This document shows positions 50,909 to 59,451 of a DNA stretch of 64,000 nucleotides, in pieces (the stretch's first letter is position 1; each line of letters opens with the position of its first letter). This stretch comes from Enterococcus sp. MMGLQ5-1 (GTDB lineage Bacteria; Bacillota; Bacilli; Lactobacillales; Streptococcaceae): positions 1-64,000 of the forward strand of contig NZ_JABJXU010000010.1 of NCBI RefSeq assembly GCF_013155265.1, given 5' to 3'. A model generated the notes under the pieces. That model had not been told where the DNA came from and did no database searches. It was given only the letters and a program-made list of their open reading frames with translations. The position numbers and the translations under genes are program-made.

Positions 50909-51799
50909 ATGGCAGTAAATTTTAAACACTCAAAGCTTGGTTTAGGTACCAATAAGGTAGGGGGGCATAATCTTTTTGATAATTTGAAGGATCAGGATGG
51001 CTATGATTTACTTCGGGCAGGGCTTGATGCGGGTATAAGCATACTCGATACAGCTTTTGTATATGGCTTGGGACGTTCAGAAGAAATAATTGGTGATGTG
51101 CTTCAAGATTATCAGCGATCGGACTTAATCATTGCAACTAAGGCGGCACAAGATCCTAAACATGATTTGCAGCTGACGAATCAGCCTGAATTTTTAATTC
51201 AATCAGTTAATGCAGCTTTAAAACGTTTAAAAACGGATTATCTAGATATTTTTTATATTCATTTCCCAGATAAGACTACAGATAAAAGATTAGCTGTTGC
51301 CGCCTTACAGGAATTAAAAAATGAGGGTAAAATCAGAGCAATTGGCTTGTCAAATTTTTCACTTACCGAGATAAAGGAAGCCAATCGTGATGGTTATGTG
51401 GATATTGTAGAGGATTATTATAGTTTAGCGCATCGGGAAGCTGAAAATAATGAGTGGGCCTATTTAAAAGAAAATCAGATTGATTTTGTACCGTATTTTC
51501 CACTTGAGTCAGGATTATTAACTGGTCGTTATGGCGCTTTAGATCGCGCTAAATTTAGCCGATTAACTGATGAATCCTTTGATCGAGCCATACAAGGTAT
51601 TGAGGTCTTAAGAGAGATTGCCAATAATCATCAGGCAACCGTCACACATATTGTGTTAGCTTGGTATATGGCTAATCCTAGCATTTCTCACGTTATTCCA
51701 GGTGCTAGGGATGCGGCACAAGCCAAGGATTTAGCAAAGGCTTTGACGATTCAACTGTCTAAAGCTGATTATCAAAAAATTGATCTTGCCTTTAAATAA
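50909..51799 (+). CDS. Aldo/keto reductase
   Basis: The 296-residue protein starts at ATG 50909 after GAAGGAGGAG. It begins HSKLGLGTNKVGGHNLFDNL and holds the AKR tetrad: Asp in LDTAFVYG, Tyr in the same motif, Lys in ATKAAQ and His in YIHFPD. The C-terminal part SHVIPGARDAAQAKDL binds NADPH. It reduces aldehydes or ketones; the natural substrate is unknown. It is last in the redox gene group after the LysR regulator. Confidence 0.9.
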   Translation: MAVNFKHSKLGLGTNKVGGHNLFDNLKDQDGYDLLRAGLDAGISILDTAFVYGLGRSEEIIGDVLQDYQRSDLIIATKAAQDPKHDLQLTNQPEFLIQSVNAALKRLKTDYLDIFYIHFPDKTTDKRLAVAALQELKNEGKIRAIGLSNFSLTEIKEANRDGYVDIVEDYYSLAHREAENNEWAYLKENQIDFVPYFPLESGLLTGRYGALDRAKFSRLTDESFDRAIQGIEVLREIANNHQATVTHIVLAWYMANPSISHVIPGARDAAQAKDLAKALTIQLSKADYQKIDLAFK

Positions 51800-51826
51800 T
51801 TAGTTGCCTGCTATTGGTAAATAATG

Positions 51827-51860
51827 AATGCCTTACAGTTTAACTTGTGAGGCATTTTTT
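51827..51860 (+). terminator. Terminator after aldo/keto reductase gene
   Basis: AATGCCTTACA and TGTGAGGCATT pair and run into six Ts. Confidence 0.8.
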
Positions 51861-51992
51861 AATTGGTAAAGTAGTTTATTTAATATAAATTTTACTAATT
51901 AGGATTAGAGCATATCTTATTAATGATGTGGTAACTTTTGATCTTAGATTTTATGTTAAAATAAATTAAAATAACAAAGGGTGAGATGAATT

Positions 51993-52583
51993 ATGAATTT
52001 AGAAGAACAAAGGCAGAAAATACTGAGCGGTGCGATGTATAATGATTTATCAAGAGAATTGATTGAAGCAAGAGCGAAAACAGTTGTCCTTACGAATCAA
52101 TATAATGAAAGCTTTGGCGCTTCTCCAGCAATTAGAGCCGCAATTTTAAAAAGAGTCCTGCATTCCGTCGGCGAGGGAGCGTATTTTGAGCCTAATTTTC
52201 GTTGTGAATTTGGGTTTAATATCTCTTTAGGGAAAAATTTTTATGCAAACTTTGATTGTGTCATGCTGGATGGCGCGACCATTGAAATCGGCGACGATGT
52301 GTTATTTGGACCTCGAGTCGGCATTTATACTTCAAACCACGCAATTGATTTTGAGGAGCGAGTTGCTGGTGCCTGCTATGCAAAAGGTGTTAAAATTGGT
52401 AATCGTGTTTGGGTTGGGGCTGGCGTTCATATTAATCAAGGTGTGACTATTGGTGAAAATTCAATCATCGGCTCTGGAAGTGTTGTCAATAAGGATATTC
52501 CAGCGAACGTTATTGCTGCTGGAGTGCCCTGTAGGGTAATTCGTAAAATTACTGCAGCAGATAAAACAGGTTTTCATGTATAA
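51993..52583 (+). CDS. Sugar O-acetyltransferase (maltose/galactoside acetyltransferase family)
   Basis: The 196-residue protein has the family N-terminal helical part (EEQRQKILSGAMYNDLSREL), then a left-handed beta-helix made of hexapeptide repeats (IEIGDDVLFGPRVGI, VKIGNRVWVGAGVHINQGVT), with the catalytic histidine in TSNHAID. It transfers acetyl from acetyl-CoA to sugars, probably detoxifying nonmetabolised sugars. Length is normal for Maa/LacA. It stands alone, with its own GGGTGAG ribosome site. Confidence 0.9.
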   Translation: MNLEEQRQKILSGAMYNDLSRELIEARAKTVVLTNQYNESFGASPAIRAAILKRVLHSVGEGAYFEPNFRCEFGFNISLGKNFYANFDCVMLDGATIEIGDDVLFGPRVGIYTSNHAIDFEERVAGACYAKGVKIGNRVWVGAGVHINQGVTIGENSIIGSGSVVNKDIPANVIAAGVPCRVIRKITAADKTGFHV

Positions 52584-52670
52584 AGCTATGATTGTTGATT
52601 ATGCGAGTTTTAGCTGATGATAGAGTCTATTTAATATCAAGGATAATATAAGGTGAAAGGAAGTGGCACT

Positions 52671-52952
52671 GTGTCACATTTAGAAGAGCATCAAAATAAA
52701 AATCTAATCAATCGACTGAATCGGATAGAAGGACAGGTTTCCGGCATTAAAAAGATGCTTAATGAGGAGAAGCCTTATGATGAAGTGTTAATTCAGATTA
52801 ATTCTGCTCGTTCAGCTTTACAAAGGCTAAGTCAAATACTGTTGGAGGCTCAGGCAGATCATTCATTAATGCATGTTAATGAGGGTAAAAATTTAGAAGC
52901 AGAAATGCAACAATTACGCAGAGTCATTACTCAATATAATAAGATGAATTAA
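52671..52952 (+). CDS. CsoR/RcnR-family (DUF156) repressor without metal-binding cysteines
   Basis: From GTG 52671, nine bases after AAGGAAG, the 93-residue protein reads (M)SHLEEHQNKNLINRLNRIEG, QVSGIKKMLNEEKPYDEVLI, then three helices. Fold and the NRLNRIEGQVxGIxxM motif are CsoR family. Classic copper sensors use a Cys-His-Cys set; here the first Cys position (in KPYDEVL) is tyrosine and no cysteine exists anywhere, so copper, nickel or persulfide sensing in the usual way is not possible. A start at 52653 is also possible. No metal transporter gene is adjacent. Confidence 0.83.
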   Translation: MSHLEEHQNKNLINRLNRIEGQVSGIKKMLNEEKPYDEVLIQINSARSALQRLSQILLEAQADHSLMHVNEGKNLEAEMQQLRRVITQYNKMN

Positions 52953-53033
52953 AGGCTTATTTTATTATAATGTTATTTTATATTATTTGACATTTAAATT
53001 ATTATCCGATTACTTTGGATAATTTAGAATATA

Positions 53034-53069
53034 GACAAAGTATACTTTCAGAGTATGCTTTGTTTTTTT
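53034..53069 (+). terminator. Terminator after CsoR-like gene
   Basis: ACAAAGTATAC and GTATGCTTTGT pair and are followed by seven Ts. Confidence 0.8.
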
Positions 53070-53189
53070 GATTCTACAATAAATTGGATTGATAAATATT
53101 TTGACTTGCGCTTTATAGCTCTAATTTGTGTTTGCTTGTCGGAAAGAATACTGTTTTATCATAAATATGAAAAGGCTTTCAAAAAATGG

Positions 53190-53237
53190 TTGACTTCACT
53201 TTTAAAATGTATTATATTCATTACGTAAACGTTTAAC
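53190..53237 (+). promoter_or_regulatory. Promoter and operator of the LacI-type regulator gene
   Basis: TTGACT at 53190-53195, 17 bases and TATATT at 53213-53218 form a good promoter. ACGTAAACGTTTAAC at 53223-53237 follows at once and is repeated exactly before the transporter genes (54485-54499). Its centre, TAAACGTTTA, is palindromic as expected for a LacI-family operator. Position just after the -10 box fits autorepression. Confidence 0.8.
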
Positions 53238-53268
53238 TAAATGGTAAATTTTAAGGAGGTGTCTTAAG

Positions 53269-54273
53269 ATGGTGGCCACGATTAAAGATATTGCAAAAGC
53301 GACAGGCGTTTCAACGGCTACCGTATCGAGAGTTATCAATCATTTAGGTGGCTATAGTAAAGAAGTCGAATTGAAGGTATTGCAAATTGCTAAGGAGCTA
53401 GGTTATCGTAAAAATGAAAATGCAATCAGTTTAGTTAAAAATACAACGAAAACGATTGGGGTTATTATGCCAGACGTGGCGACTTCATTTTACGGTAATA
53501 TTGTTAATGGAATCGAAGATAAGGCTTATGATAATGGCTATAGTGTTATTTTGACGCATGCTGGAGTCGAAGGTAAGCGATTACAGGAAAGCTTGAATTT
53601 AATGGCAGAGCGACGAGTAGATGGCTTGATTATCTTCTCTCTTAATCTTTCCGTTCAGGACATTAGTACGATTGATTCATTGGATATTCCCTTATTGCTA
53701 CTCTCAACAAAGGCAGAAAATACGAAAATTCCATATATTAAAGTTGATGATTATTCTGCTTCCTATGCAGCGGTACAATATTTAATTAAAAATGGGCATA
53801 CAAAAATTGGCCTCGCTGGTGTCAACCCGGGGGATCCGATTGCTGGAAAACCACGAATACAGGGCTATTTAACTGCCTTAGAAGACCATCATATTCAAGC
53901 AGATCTAAATTTAATCAAGCAGGGTGATTTTAGTTTTGAATCTGGAAAGGCAGCAATGACTGAGCTGATTGAGCAAAATCAAGCAATTACGGCAGTTTTC
54001 TGTGTGAGCGATGAAACGGCTTTGGGGGTTTTATCAGTTTGCTATACGAGAGGTTTTAACGTTCCAAATGATATTTCGGTCGTGGGTTATGACAATTCTT
54101 CTGTCTCACAAATGTCGATTCCGCCGCTTACAACGATTGCGCAGCCCTTTTATGATATGGGTAGTATTGGTTGTGAAAGTTTGCTGATTGCAATTGCTAC
54201 TGGAAAGAAGATTGATTCACAAATTATTCCTTTTAAACTAATTGAAAGGAATTCAGTAACTGCAATGCTATAA
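53269..54273 (+). CDS. LacI-family transcription repressor
   Basis: The 334-residue protein has the N-terminal LacI helix-turn-helix (TIKDIAKATGVSTATVSRVI) with hinge helix (about 50-60), and a periplasmic-binding-like effector domain (IGVIMPDVATSFYGNIVNGI to NDISVVGYDNSSVSQMSIPP). It should repress the ABC transporter operon downstream through the shared operator and be released by a sugar taken up by that transporter. AAGGAGG precedes the ATG. Confidence 0.93.
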   Translation: MVATIKDIAKATGVSTATVSRVINHLGGYSKEVELKVLQIAKELGYRKNENAISLVKNTTKTIGVIMPDVATSFYGNIVNGIEDKAYDNGYSVILTHAGVEGKRLQESLNLMAERRVDGLIIFSLNLSVQDISTIDSLDIPLLLLSTKAENTKIPYIKVDDYSASYAAVQYLIKNGHTKIGLAGVNPGDPIAGKPRIQGYLTALEDHHIQADLNLIKQGDFSFESGKAAMTELIEQNQAITAVFCVSDETALGVLSVCYTRGFNVPNDISVVGYDNSSVSQMSIPPLTTIAQPFYDMGSIGCESLLIAIATGKKIDSQIIPFKLIERNSVTAML

Positions 54274-54403
54274 ATGGTTTAATTCATATATTTTATAATA
54301 AATTATTCAGATTGTTTTGCTTTTAATAATGAAGTTTGTATAATGCAGTTGCTAGCTGCTATATATACAATCTTCAGTTATTTGTTACTCAAGTAATAAT
54401 TTG

Positions 54404-54499
54404 TAAAGCGCTTTAGACTGATTAATCGGGAAGCAATCAGTTTATTTTAGTTCGTTAATTCAGGGATAAATTTTTTTGCAATTAACGTAAACGTTTAAC
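54404..54499 (+). promoter_or_regulatory. Control region of the sugar ABC operon: cre-like site and LacI operator
   Basis: GTAAAGCGCTTTAG near 54403-54416 holds a 10-base cre-like core (AAAGCGCTTT), fitting CcpA control. ACGTAAACGTTTAAC at 54485-54499 is an exact copy of the operator before the lacI-type gene; it ends four bases before the GGAGG ribosome site, so bound repressor would block elongation or initiation close by. Confidence 0.7.
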
Positions 54500-54515
54500 C
54501 AAGGAGGATTATTAA

Positions 54516-56204
54516 ATGAAAAAGGTTTGGAAAAAAAGATTAATTGCAATGGCGGCTGTTTTATTGGTTGCTCCTGTTGTACTTGCAGGTTGTAAGGGTG
54601 GTAGTAAGACAGAATCGGCACCAAAGGATTCTGATGGTAATATCATTATGAAAATCGGGCAACAAACACAGCCCAATTCAAAATTGCCTGAGGGTGATAC
54701 TTATGATAATAATGCCTATCGTCGTTTAATCAAAGAAAAACTGGGGATTGATATTCAAAGCTCATTTGAAGCAACAGGAGATGACTATACACGTCAGGTA
54801 TCTCTAGCGATTGCTTCAGGTGACATCCCAGATATGATGGCTGTTAGTCGTGATGAGCTAGAGGAATTGGTTGACAACGATTTAGTTGCTGATTTAAGTG
54901 ATGTTTATAAAAAATACGCAAGTGATAATATTAAGTCAATTTATGACTCATTTGATGATATGCAGCTTGATGCCGCAACATTTGATGGCAAGCTGATGGC
55001 AATTCCGGGCACCGCCAATGATTTTGGACCAAATATGGTTTGGATTAGACAGGATTGGTTAGACAAGTTGAATATCAAGCTCGATCAGGATGGTAATCAT
55101 GCAATCAGCTTGGATGAGTTACAAAGCACAGCTAAAGCCTTTAAGGAAAATGACCCAGATAAGACGGGGAAAGCTGTTGGTGCAGCATTCTTACCATATT
55201 TAACCTCAGGTGACCACGGTGGCTCAGGATTTACAGCGACAGCAATTGCCAATGCCTTTGGTGCCTTTCCAAAACAATATTTGGAAGACTCTGACGGTAA
55301 ACTTTACTATGGTTCAAATACTAAAGAGATGAAAGATACACTTTCTTATTTGAAAACTTGGTATGATCAAGGGTTACTTGATCCTCAGTTTGGCACAAGA
55401 ACCTTTGATGATATTACAGCGATGATGGTTAATGGTGAATTAGGTATTGTCCCTGGACCTTGGCATTTATCTGATTGGTCTTTAGTTCAAGCTAAAACAG
55501 CAAATCCAAATGCATTATTTACACCATTCGCCTTAGAAAATCAAAATGGCGACGGTAAGGTTAATGGCATTTCAAAACCAAGCACGGGCTCATTTATTGT
55601 TATTCGTAAAGGCTTTGAAAAGCCAGAAGCACTGATCAAGATTATTAACTTGATTTTTGATGAAGTACCTAACTCAAAGGATATGGCAACAGAGTTTCCA
55701 GAAATCTATAGCTATGCACAATCTGCTGTTGATGGCTCAGTTAGACCGGTTAATATTGAATTATTTAAAAATCTAAGTGAAATTGATGATGCAGTTCAGG
55801 CCTCTCAAGCAGCAGAGGGTAAAACCAATATTGATGATATTACGAATTTTACCGTTAAAAATAATGCCCAAAAAATTAAAGCCTATTTAGATAATCCGAC
55901 AGGCGCTGATCCGACAGACTGGGCAGTTTATGCTTCTCGCTTACTAGCAGTTAATAATGTAATGAATGGTGTTCGTGAGGCAGGAATTTTCAATGAAATC
56001 AAGCCACCAGTGATTTTGGATAAGATTGATGCAACCGAAAGAAATGGTGCTCAAATTGCTAAATTGGAAGAGGAAACCTTTATTAAATTTATTACCGGTG
56101 AAGAGTCGTTAGATAAATTCGATCAATATGCTAAAACTTGGAATAAGCAAGGCGGTACCGCCATTATTGATGAGATGCAAAAGGCGCTCGAAAAGCAAGA
56201 ATAG
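54516..56204 (+). CDS. Sugar ABC transporter substrate-binding lipoprotein
   Basis: The 562-residue protein has a signal peptide with the lipobox VLAGC (cysteine near residue 26), so it is lipid-anchored outside the membrane. The large size and segments such as IASGDIPDMMAVSRDELEEL and ELGIVPGPWHLSDW place it in the YtcQ/LipO-like family 1 solute-binding proteins, which bind oligosaccharides or complex glycans. It is first in an operon with two permeases and a DUF624 protein. As is usual for this class, no dedicated ATPase is encoded and a shared MsmK-type ATPase elsewhere would energise it. Confidence 0.92.
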   Translation: MKKVWKKRLIAMAAVLLVAPVVLAGCKGGSKTESAPKDSDGNIIMKIGQQTQPNSKLPEGDTYDNNAYRRLIKEKLGIDIQSSFEATGDDYTRQVSLAIASGDIPDMMAVSRDELEELVDNDLVADLSDVYKKYASDNIKSIYDSFDDMQLDAATFDGKLMAIPGTANDFGPNMVWIRQDWLDKLNIKLDQDGNHAISLDELQSTAKAFKENDPDKTGKAVGAAFLPYLTSGDHGGSGFTATAIANAFGAFPKQYLEDSDGKLYYGSNTKEMKDTLSYLKTWYDQGLLDPQFGTRTFDDITAMMVNGELGIVPGPWHLSDWSLVQAKTANPNALFTPFALENQNGDGKVNGISKPSTGSFIVIRKGFEKPEALIKIINLIFDEVPNSKDMATEFPEIYSYAQSAVDGSVRPVNIELFKNLSEIDDAVQASQAAEGKTNIDDITNFTVKNNAQKIKAYLDNPTGADPTDWAVYASRLLAVNNVMNGVREAGIFNEIKPPVILDKIDATERNGAQIAKLEEETFIKFITGEESLDKFDQYAKTWNKQGGTAIIDEMQKALEKQE

Positions 56205-56270
56205 TAAGTATTTCTAAGACATTTAACAAAAGCTATTAAGGTCTATCAAGCTTGAAGTTAGAAATATGAA

Positions 56271-56302
56271 GGCGGGAGGCATATCGCCTCCGTCCTTTTT
56301 TC
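56271..56302 (+). terminator. Partial terminator between binding-protein and permease genes
   Basis: GGGAGGC and GCCTCCG pair around ATATC, followed by a T run. Located within the operon, it would give more binding-protein message than permease message. Confidence 0.65.
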
Positions 56303-56335
56303 TTAGTCAATACTGCTACAAATGGAGGATACGAA

Positions 56336-57256
56336 ATGGAACAAACTGTAAAGGCTAAAAAGAAATCATGGTTTAGTAAAGATCAGCTCTTTTTTATGGG
56401 GATGGTTTTACCAGGAATTCTTTTTTTAATCGTTTTTTCATACGGCCCAATGTTCGGTCTGCTTATGGCGTTTCAAAAGTATGTCCCAGCAAAAGGGGTG
56501 ACAGGCTCAGAATTTGTTGGGCTGGAAAATTTTAAATATCTAATTAATTTACCTGATGTTTGGCAAGTAACCTATAATACTGTATTTATTGCTGTTTTTA
56601 AAATTATTTTTAACACGGTTATTCCGATTGCATTTGCTATTTTGTTAAATGAAATTCGGGTTAAATGGATGAAAAAATCCATGCAGACCATTGTCTACTT
56701 ACCTCACTTTCTATCATGGGTTATTCTGGCCTCAGTCGTTGTCAATCTTTTTAATTTAGATGGTACAGTTAATCAAATTTTAAACAGTATTGGTATTGAT
56801 AATGTTAATTTTTTAGGTAGTAATAAAGTTTTCCCTCATCTATTAATTTGGTCAGATGTCTGGAAAGAATTTGGGTATAATTCAATCGTCTTTCTAGCGG
56901 CTATTACCTCAATTGACCCAGGCTTATATGAAGCAGCTACAATGGATGGCGCGAGCTGGTCTCAGCGTGTTCGGCATGTCACTTTACCAGGAATGATGCC
57001 CTTCATTATTTTAATGACCATTTTGGCATTGCCAAACATCCTAAATGCAGGCTTTGACCAAGTTTATAACCTTTATTCACCACCAGTTTATCAAAGTGGT
57101 GACATTCTAGACACTTATGTTTACCGAATCGGTTTAATAGGTCGAGACTATAGCTTGGGAACAGCGGTTGGTTTAATTAAATCGATTATTGGGCTAGTGC
57201 TAATTGTCGTATCTAATCGGATTGCTGAAAAGAAAACAAATCGGATTATGTTTTAG
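56336..57256 (+). CDS. Sugar ABC transporter permease (LplB/YteP-like)
   Basis: The 306-residue membrane protein has six predicted helices (first at GMVLPGILFLIVFSYGPMFG). The EAA loop EAATMDGASWSQRVRHVTLP, near residue 200, is the ATPase contact site of carbohydrate-class (CUT1) permeases. With the next gene it forms the heterodimeric channel. GGAGG precedes the ATG. Confidence 0.93.
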   Translation: MEQTVKAKKKSWFSKDQLFFMGMVLPGILFLIVFSYGPMFGLLMAFQKYVPAKGVTGSEFVGLENFKYLINLPDVWQVTYNTVFIAVFKIIFNTVIPIAFAILLNEIRVKWMKKSMQTIVYLPHFLSWVILASVVVNLFNLDGTVNQILNSIGIDNVNFLGSNKVFPHLLIWSDVWKEFGYNSIVFLAAITSIDPGLYEAATMDGASWSQRVRHVTLPGMMPFIILMTILALPNILNAGFDQVYNLYSPPVYQSGDILDTYVYRIGLIGRDYSLGTAVGLIKSIIGLVLIVVSNRIAEKKTNRIMF

Positions 57257-57279
57257 ACAAGTTCAAAGGAGGAAAAGCT

Positions 57280-58167
57280 ATGAAGGAGAAGTTTGGACTT
57301 CGCCAATTTATTATTTATACAATTGTTATTCTATTATCGCTATCTTGTCTGATTCCGATGCTAAATGTACTTGCACTTTCTATGAGTAGTGCTCAGTCGG
57401 TTGCAGCTAATAAGGTTGGTCTATTGCCAGTTGACTTTACGCTAGCAGCCTATAATAAAATATTAGATGATCAGCAATTCTGGCGTTCGTTTGGTATCTC
57501 TGTATTTCGGGTTTTTGCTGCGTTAATCCTAAATTTAGTCTTAATCGTGACAATGGCATATCCGTTAGGAAAATCACAGAGAGTTTTTCGTTCACGCAAA
57601 ATATTTATGAATTTGATGATTTTTGCGATGCTCTTTTCAGGTGGTATGATTCCGACCTACTTAGTTGTTAGGAATTTAGGCCTTTTAAACTCAATCTGGT
57701 CATTAATCTTGCCAGGTGCAGTACCAATCGGTAGCGTTATCCTAGTAATGAATTTTTTCCGTGGTATTCCAAAATCATTAGAAGAGTCGGCATTACTAGA
57801 TGGTGCGAATCCTTGGGATGTTTTATGGAAAATATACATCCCAATGTCAATGCCATCTTTAGCAACAGTATCGCTGTTTAGTATTGTTGGTAGCTGGAAT
57901 GATTTTATGGGTGGCTTAATTTATATGACAAGCAAAGAAAACTATCCATTGATGACCTATATTCAATCATTGTCCATTAATATTGCTGAAACAATTCGAA
58001 ATTCTGCTAATATGTCGTCTGACCAATTAACTAGCCTGCTTGCGGTATCTGATCGTAATCTAAATGCTGCTAAAATTGTGATTGCGATTGTTCCGTTATT
58101 AGTCATTTATCCATTCTTGCAAAAGTATTTTGTTCAAGGAATCGTTGTTGGCGCAGTAAAGGAGTAG
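57280..58167 (+). CDS. Sugar ABC transporter permease (LplC/YtcP-like)
   Basis: The 295-residue membrane protein is the second permease of the importer, with six helices and the EAA-type loop EESALLDGANPWDVLWKIYI near residue 170. It follows the first permease by 23 bases, with GGAGG. Residues GSWNDFMGGLIYM are the usual CUT1 segment after the loop. Partner of the LplB-like permease. Confidence 0.93.
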   Translation: MKEKFGLRQFIIYTIVILLSLSCLIPMLNVLALSMSSAQSVAANKVGLLPVDFTLAAYNKILDDQQFWRSFGISVFRVFAALILNLVLIVTMAYPLGKSQRVFRSRKIFMNLMIFAMLFSGGMIPTYLVVRNLGLLNSIWSLILPGAVPIGSVILVMNFFRGIPKSLEESALLDGANPWDVLWKIYIPMSMPSLATVSLFSIVGSWNDFMGGLIYMTSKENYPLMTYIQSLSINIAETIRNSANMSSDQLTSLLAVSDRNLNAAKIVIAIVPLLVIYPFLQKYFVQGIVVGAVKE

Positions 58168-58173
58168 ATTTAA

Positions 58174-58794
58174 ATGCAAGACTTTTTCCGAGTAGATGGT
58201 TTATTTTATCGTGTCTTAAATAAGATTTGGGGTTTAATGGTTTTAAACTTACTAATTTTAATTACAAGTCTGCCCCTAATCACCATTGGTGCAGTGCAGA
58301 CAGCAAGCTTCACAGTGCTTTCTAAAATGATTCGTGAGGGGGAAACGAAAATTATTTCTACCTATTGGCAATCCTTCAAGAAAAATTTTAAACAAAGTAC
58401 GTTTGCTTGGCTCATTCTCGCCTTGATTATTTATATTCTTGCAATAGACTGGGTTTATTTCATTCAATTTAACCAGCTCGGAAACTGGTTTGCGGCTGGC
58501 GCTTTGATTGTAACGATTTTAATTGCTAATATCTGGCAATTTTTATTCTATTATCTATCTCGCTTTGATGATACTTTAAAAATAGCCTTGATTAATATAG
58601 TCAAAATTAGTTTTTCACGTCCCTTAATCAGTCTTCTCTCCCTTATTATTATGCTAGGGCCAGTTTTATTAATGTTTTTATCTTCCTATTTATTTGTTTT
58701 TAGTTTATTTATTAGCATTTTTATTGGACTTAGCTTTAATCTCTTTTTAAGAACCTACTTAATGTTAGCTATTTTTACAAAATATGAAAATTAG
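58174..58794 (+). CDS. DUF624 (YesL-like) membrane protein
   Basis: The 206-residue protein has about five hydrophobic helices and the YesL-type start DGLFYRVLNKIWGLMVLNLL. DUF624 proteins are encoded next to YtcQ/LplB/LplC-like sugar importers and their function is not established; a role in assembling or modulating the transporter is assumed. It starts seven bases after the second permease stop, so it belongs to the same operon. Confidence 0.88.
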   Translation: MQDFFRVDGLFYRVLNKIWGLMVLNLLILITSLPLITIGAVQTASFTVLSKMIREGETKIISTYWQSFKKNFKQSTFAWLILALIIYILAIDWVYFIQFNQLGNWFAAGALIVTILIANIWQFLFYYLSRFDDTLKIALINIVKISFSRPLISLLSLIIMLGPVLLMFLSSYLFVFSLFISIFIGLSFNLFLRTYLMLAIFTKYEN

Positions 58795-58806
58795 AAATGA
58801 TTTGAG

Positions 58807-58838
58807 AGCACTCTTTTTTAATGACTAGAGTGCTTTTA
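58807..58838 (+). terminator. Terminator of the sugar ABC operon
   Basis: AGCACTCT and AGAGTGCT pair and are followed by TTTT. Confidence 0.75.
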
Positions 58839-58928
58839 TCAATTGCAATAGACTTTGCAATTAAGCTATACTTGATTCATTAATATGTAGGCATAGTAAA
58901 TATTGTGATGGAACGGTGAGTGGAATTT

Positions 58929-59267
58929 ATGGTCAATCAGGCAAATCAGTCAATTCAAAAAATTAATCAATTTAGAGACGAGCGTAACTGGCGTCAATTT
59001 CATAATGAAAAGGATTTGGCACTTTCAATCAGTTTAGAGGCAGCGGAGCTGCTGGAAATTTATCAATGGAAAACAGCGGAGGAAGGTAATCAAGAATTGG
59101 AACACATCAAAGAAGAGCTTGCTGATGTTTTAATTTATGCCTATATGCTTGCAGATAATTTACAATTGGATATTGATCAAATTATTTCAGAAAAAATTGT
59201 TAAAAATGCGATAAAGTACCCAATTAATACAAGTAAAGATTCGCGCCAAAAATACTCTGATTTATAA
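58929..59267 (+). CDS. MazG-like nucleotide pyrophosphohydrolase
   Basis: From ATG 58929 the protein has 112 residues (MVNQANQSIQKINQFRDERN). The E-x-x-E pair LEAAELLEIYQW and the EELADVLIYAYMLADNL block are the metal-binding motifs of the all-alpha MazG/RS21-C6 NTP pyrophosphatase family, close to dCTP pyrophosphatases. It hydrolyses noncanonical or excess NTPs to NMPs. The GGTGAG site lies upstream. It is a single-gene unit. Confidence 0.88.
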   Translation: MVNQANQSIQKINQFRDERNWRQFHNEKDLALSISLEAAELLEIYQWKTAEEGNQELEHIKEELADVLIYAYMLADNLQLDIDQIISEKIVKNAIKYPINTSKDSRQKYSDL

Positions 59268-59334
59268 AAATATTAATTAATTATCAGAGGATTAAGACTG
59301 ATTAACCAAAATAAAGCAGTACACAAATTTTGAT

Positions 59335-59428
59335 ATAACGTGATAGATTTTAACTATCACGTTATATAGATAATATATTGTCAAAAAAAAGTAACAATCA
59401 TTATACTAGTCTAATGGTTGTTATTTTT
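59335..59428 (+). promoter_or_regulatory. Leader with two hairpins before the amino-acid ABC operon
   Basis: The first hairpin has 13-base arms (TATAACGTGATAG and complement, 59335-59367). The second (about 59390-59428) pairs TAACAATCATT with AATGGTTGTTA and runs into seven Ts, only about 25 bases before the first permease start. A full terminator so close to the gene leaves no room for a promoter after it, so the operon is likely controlled by termination or readthrough of upstream transcripts. Confidence 0.55.
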
Positions 59429-59451
59429 TTGCATTGAAAAGGGGTGAGCGT

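Noticed and set aside
59335-59428. T-box or known riboswitch
   Set aside because: The leader is under 170 bases, and no T-box motif or known riboswitch core is visible.
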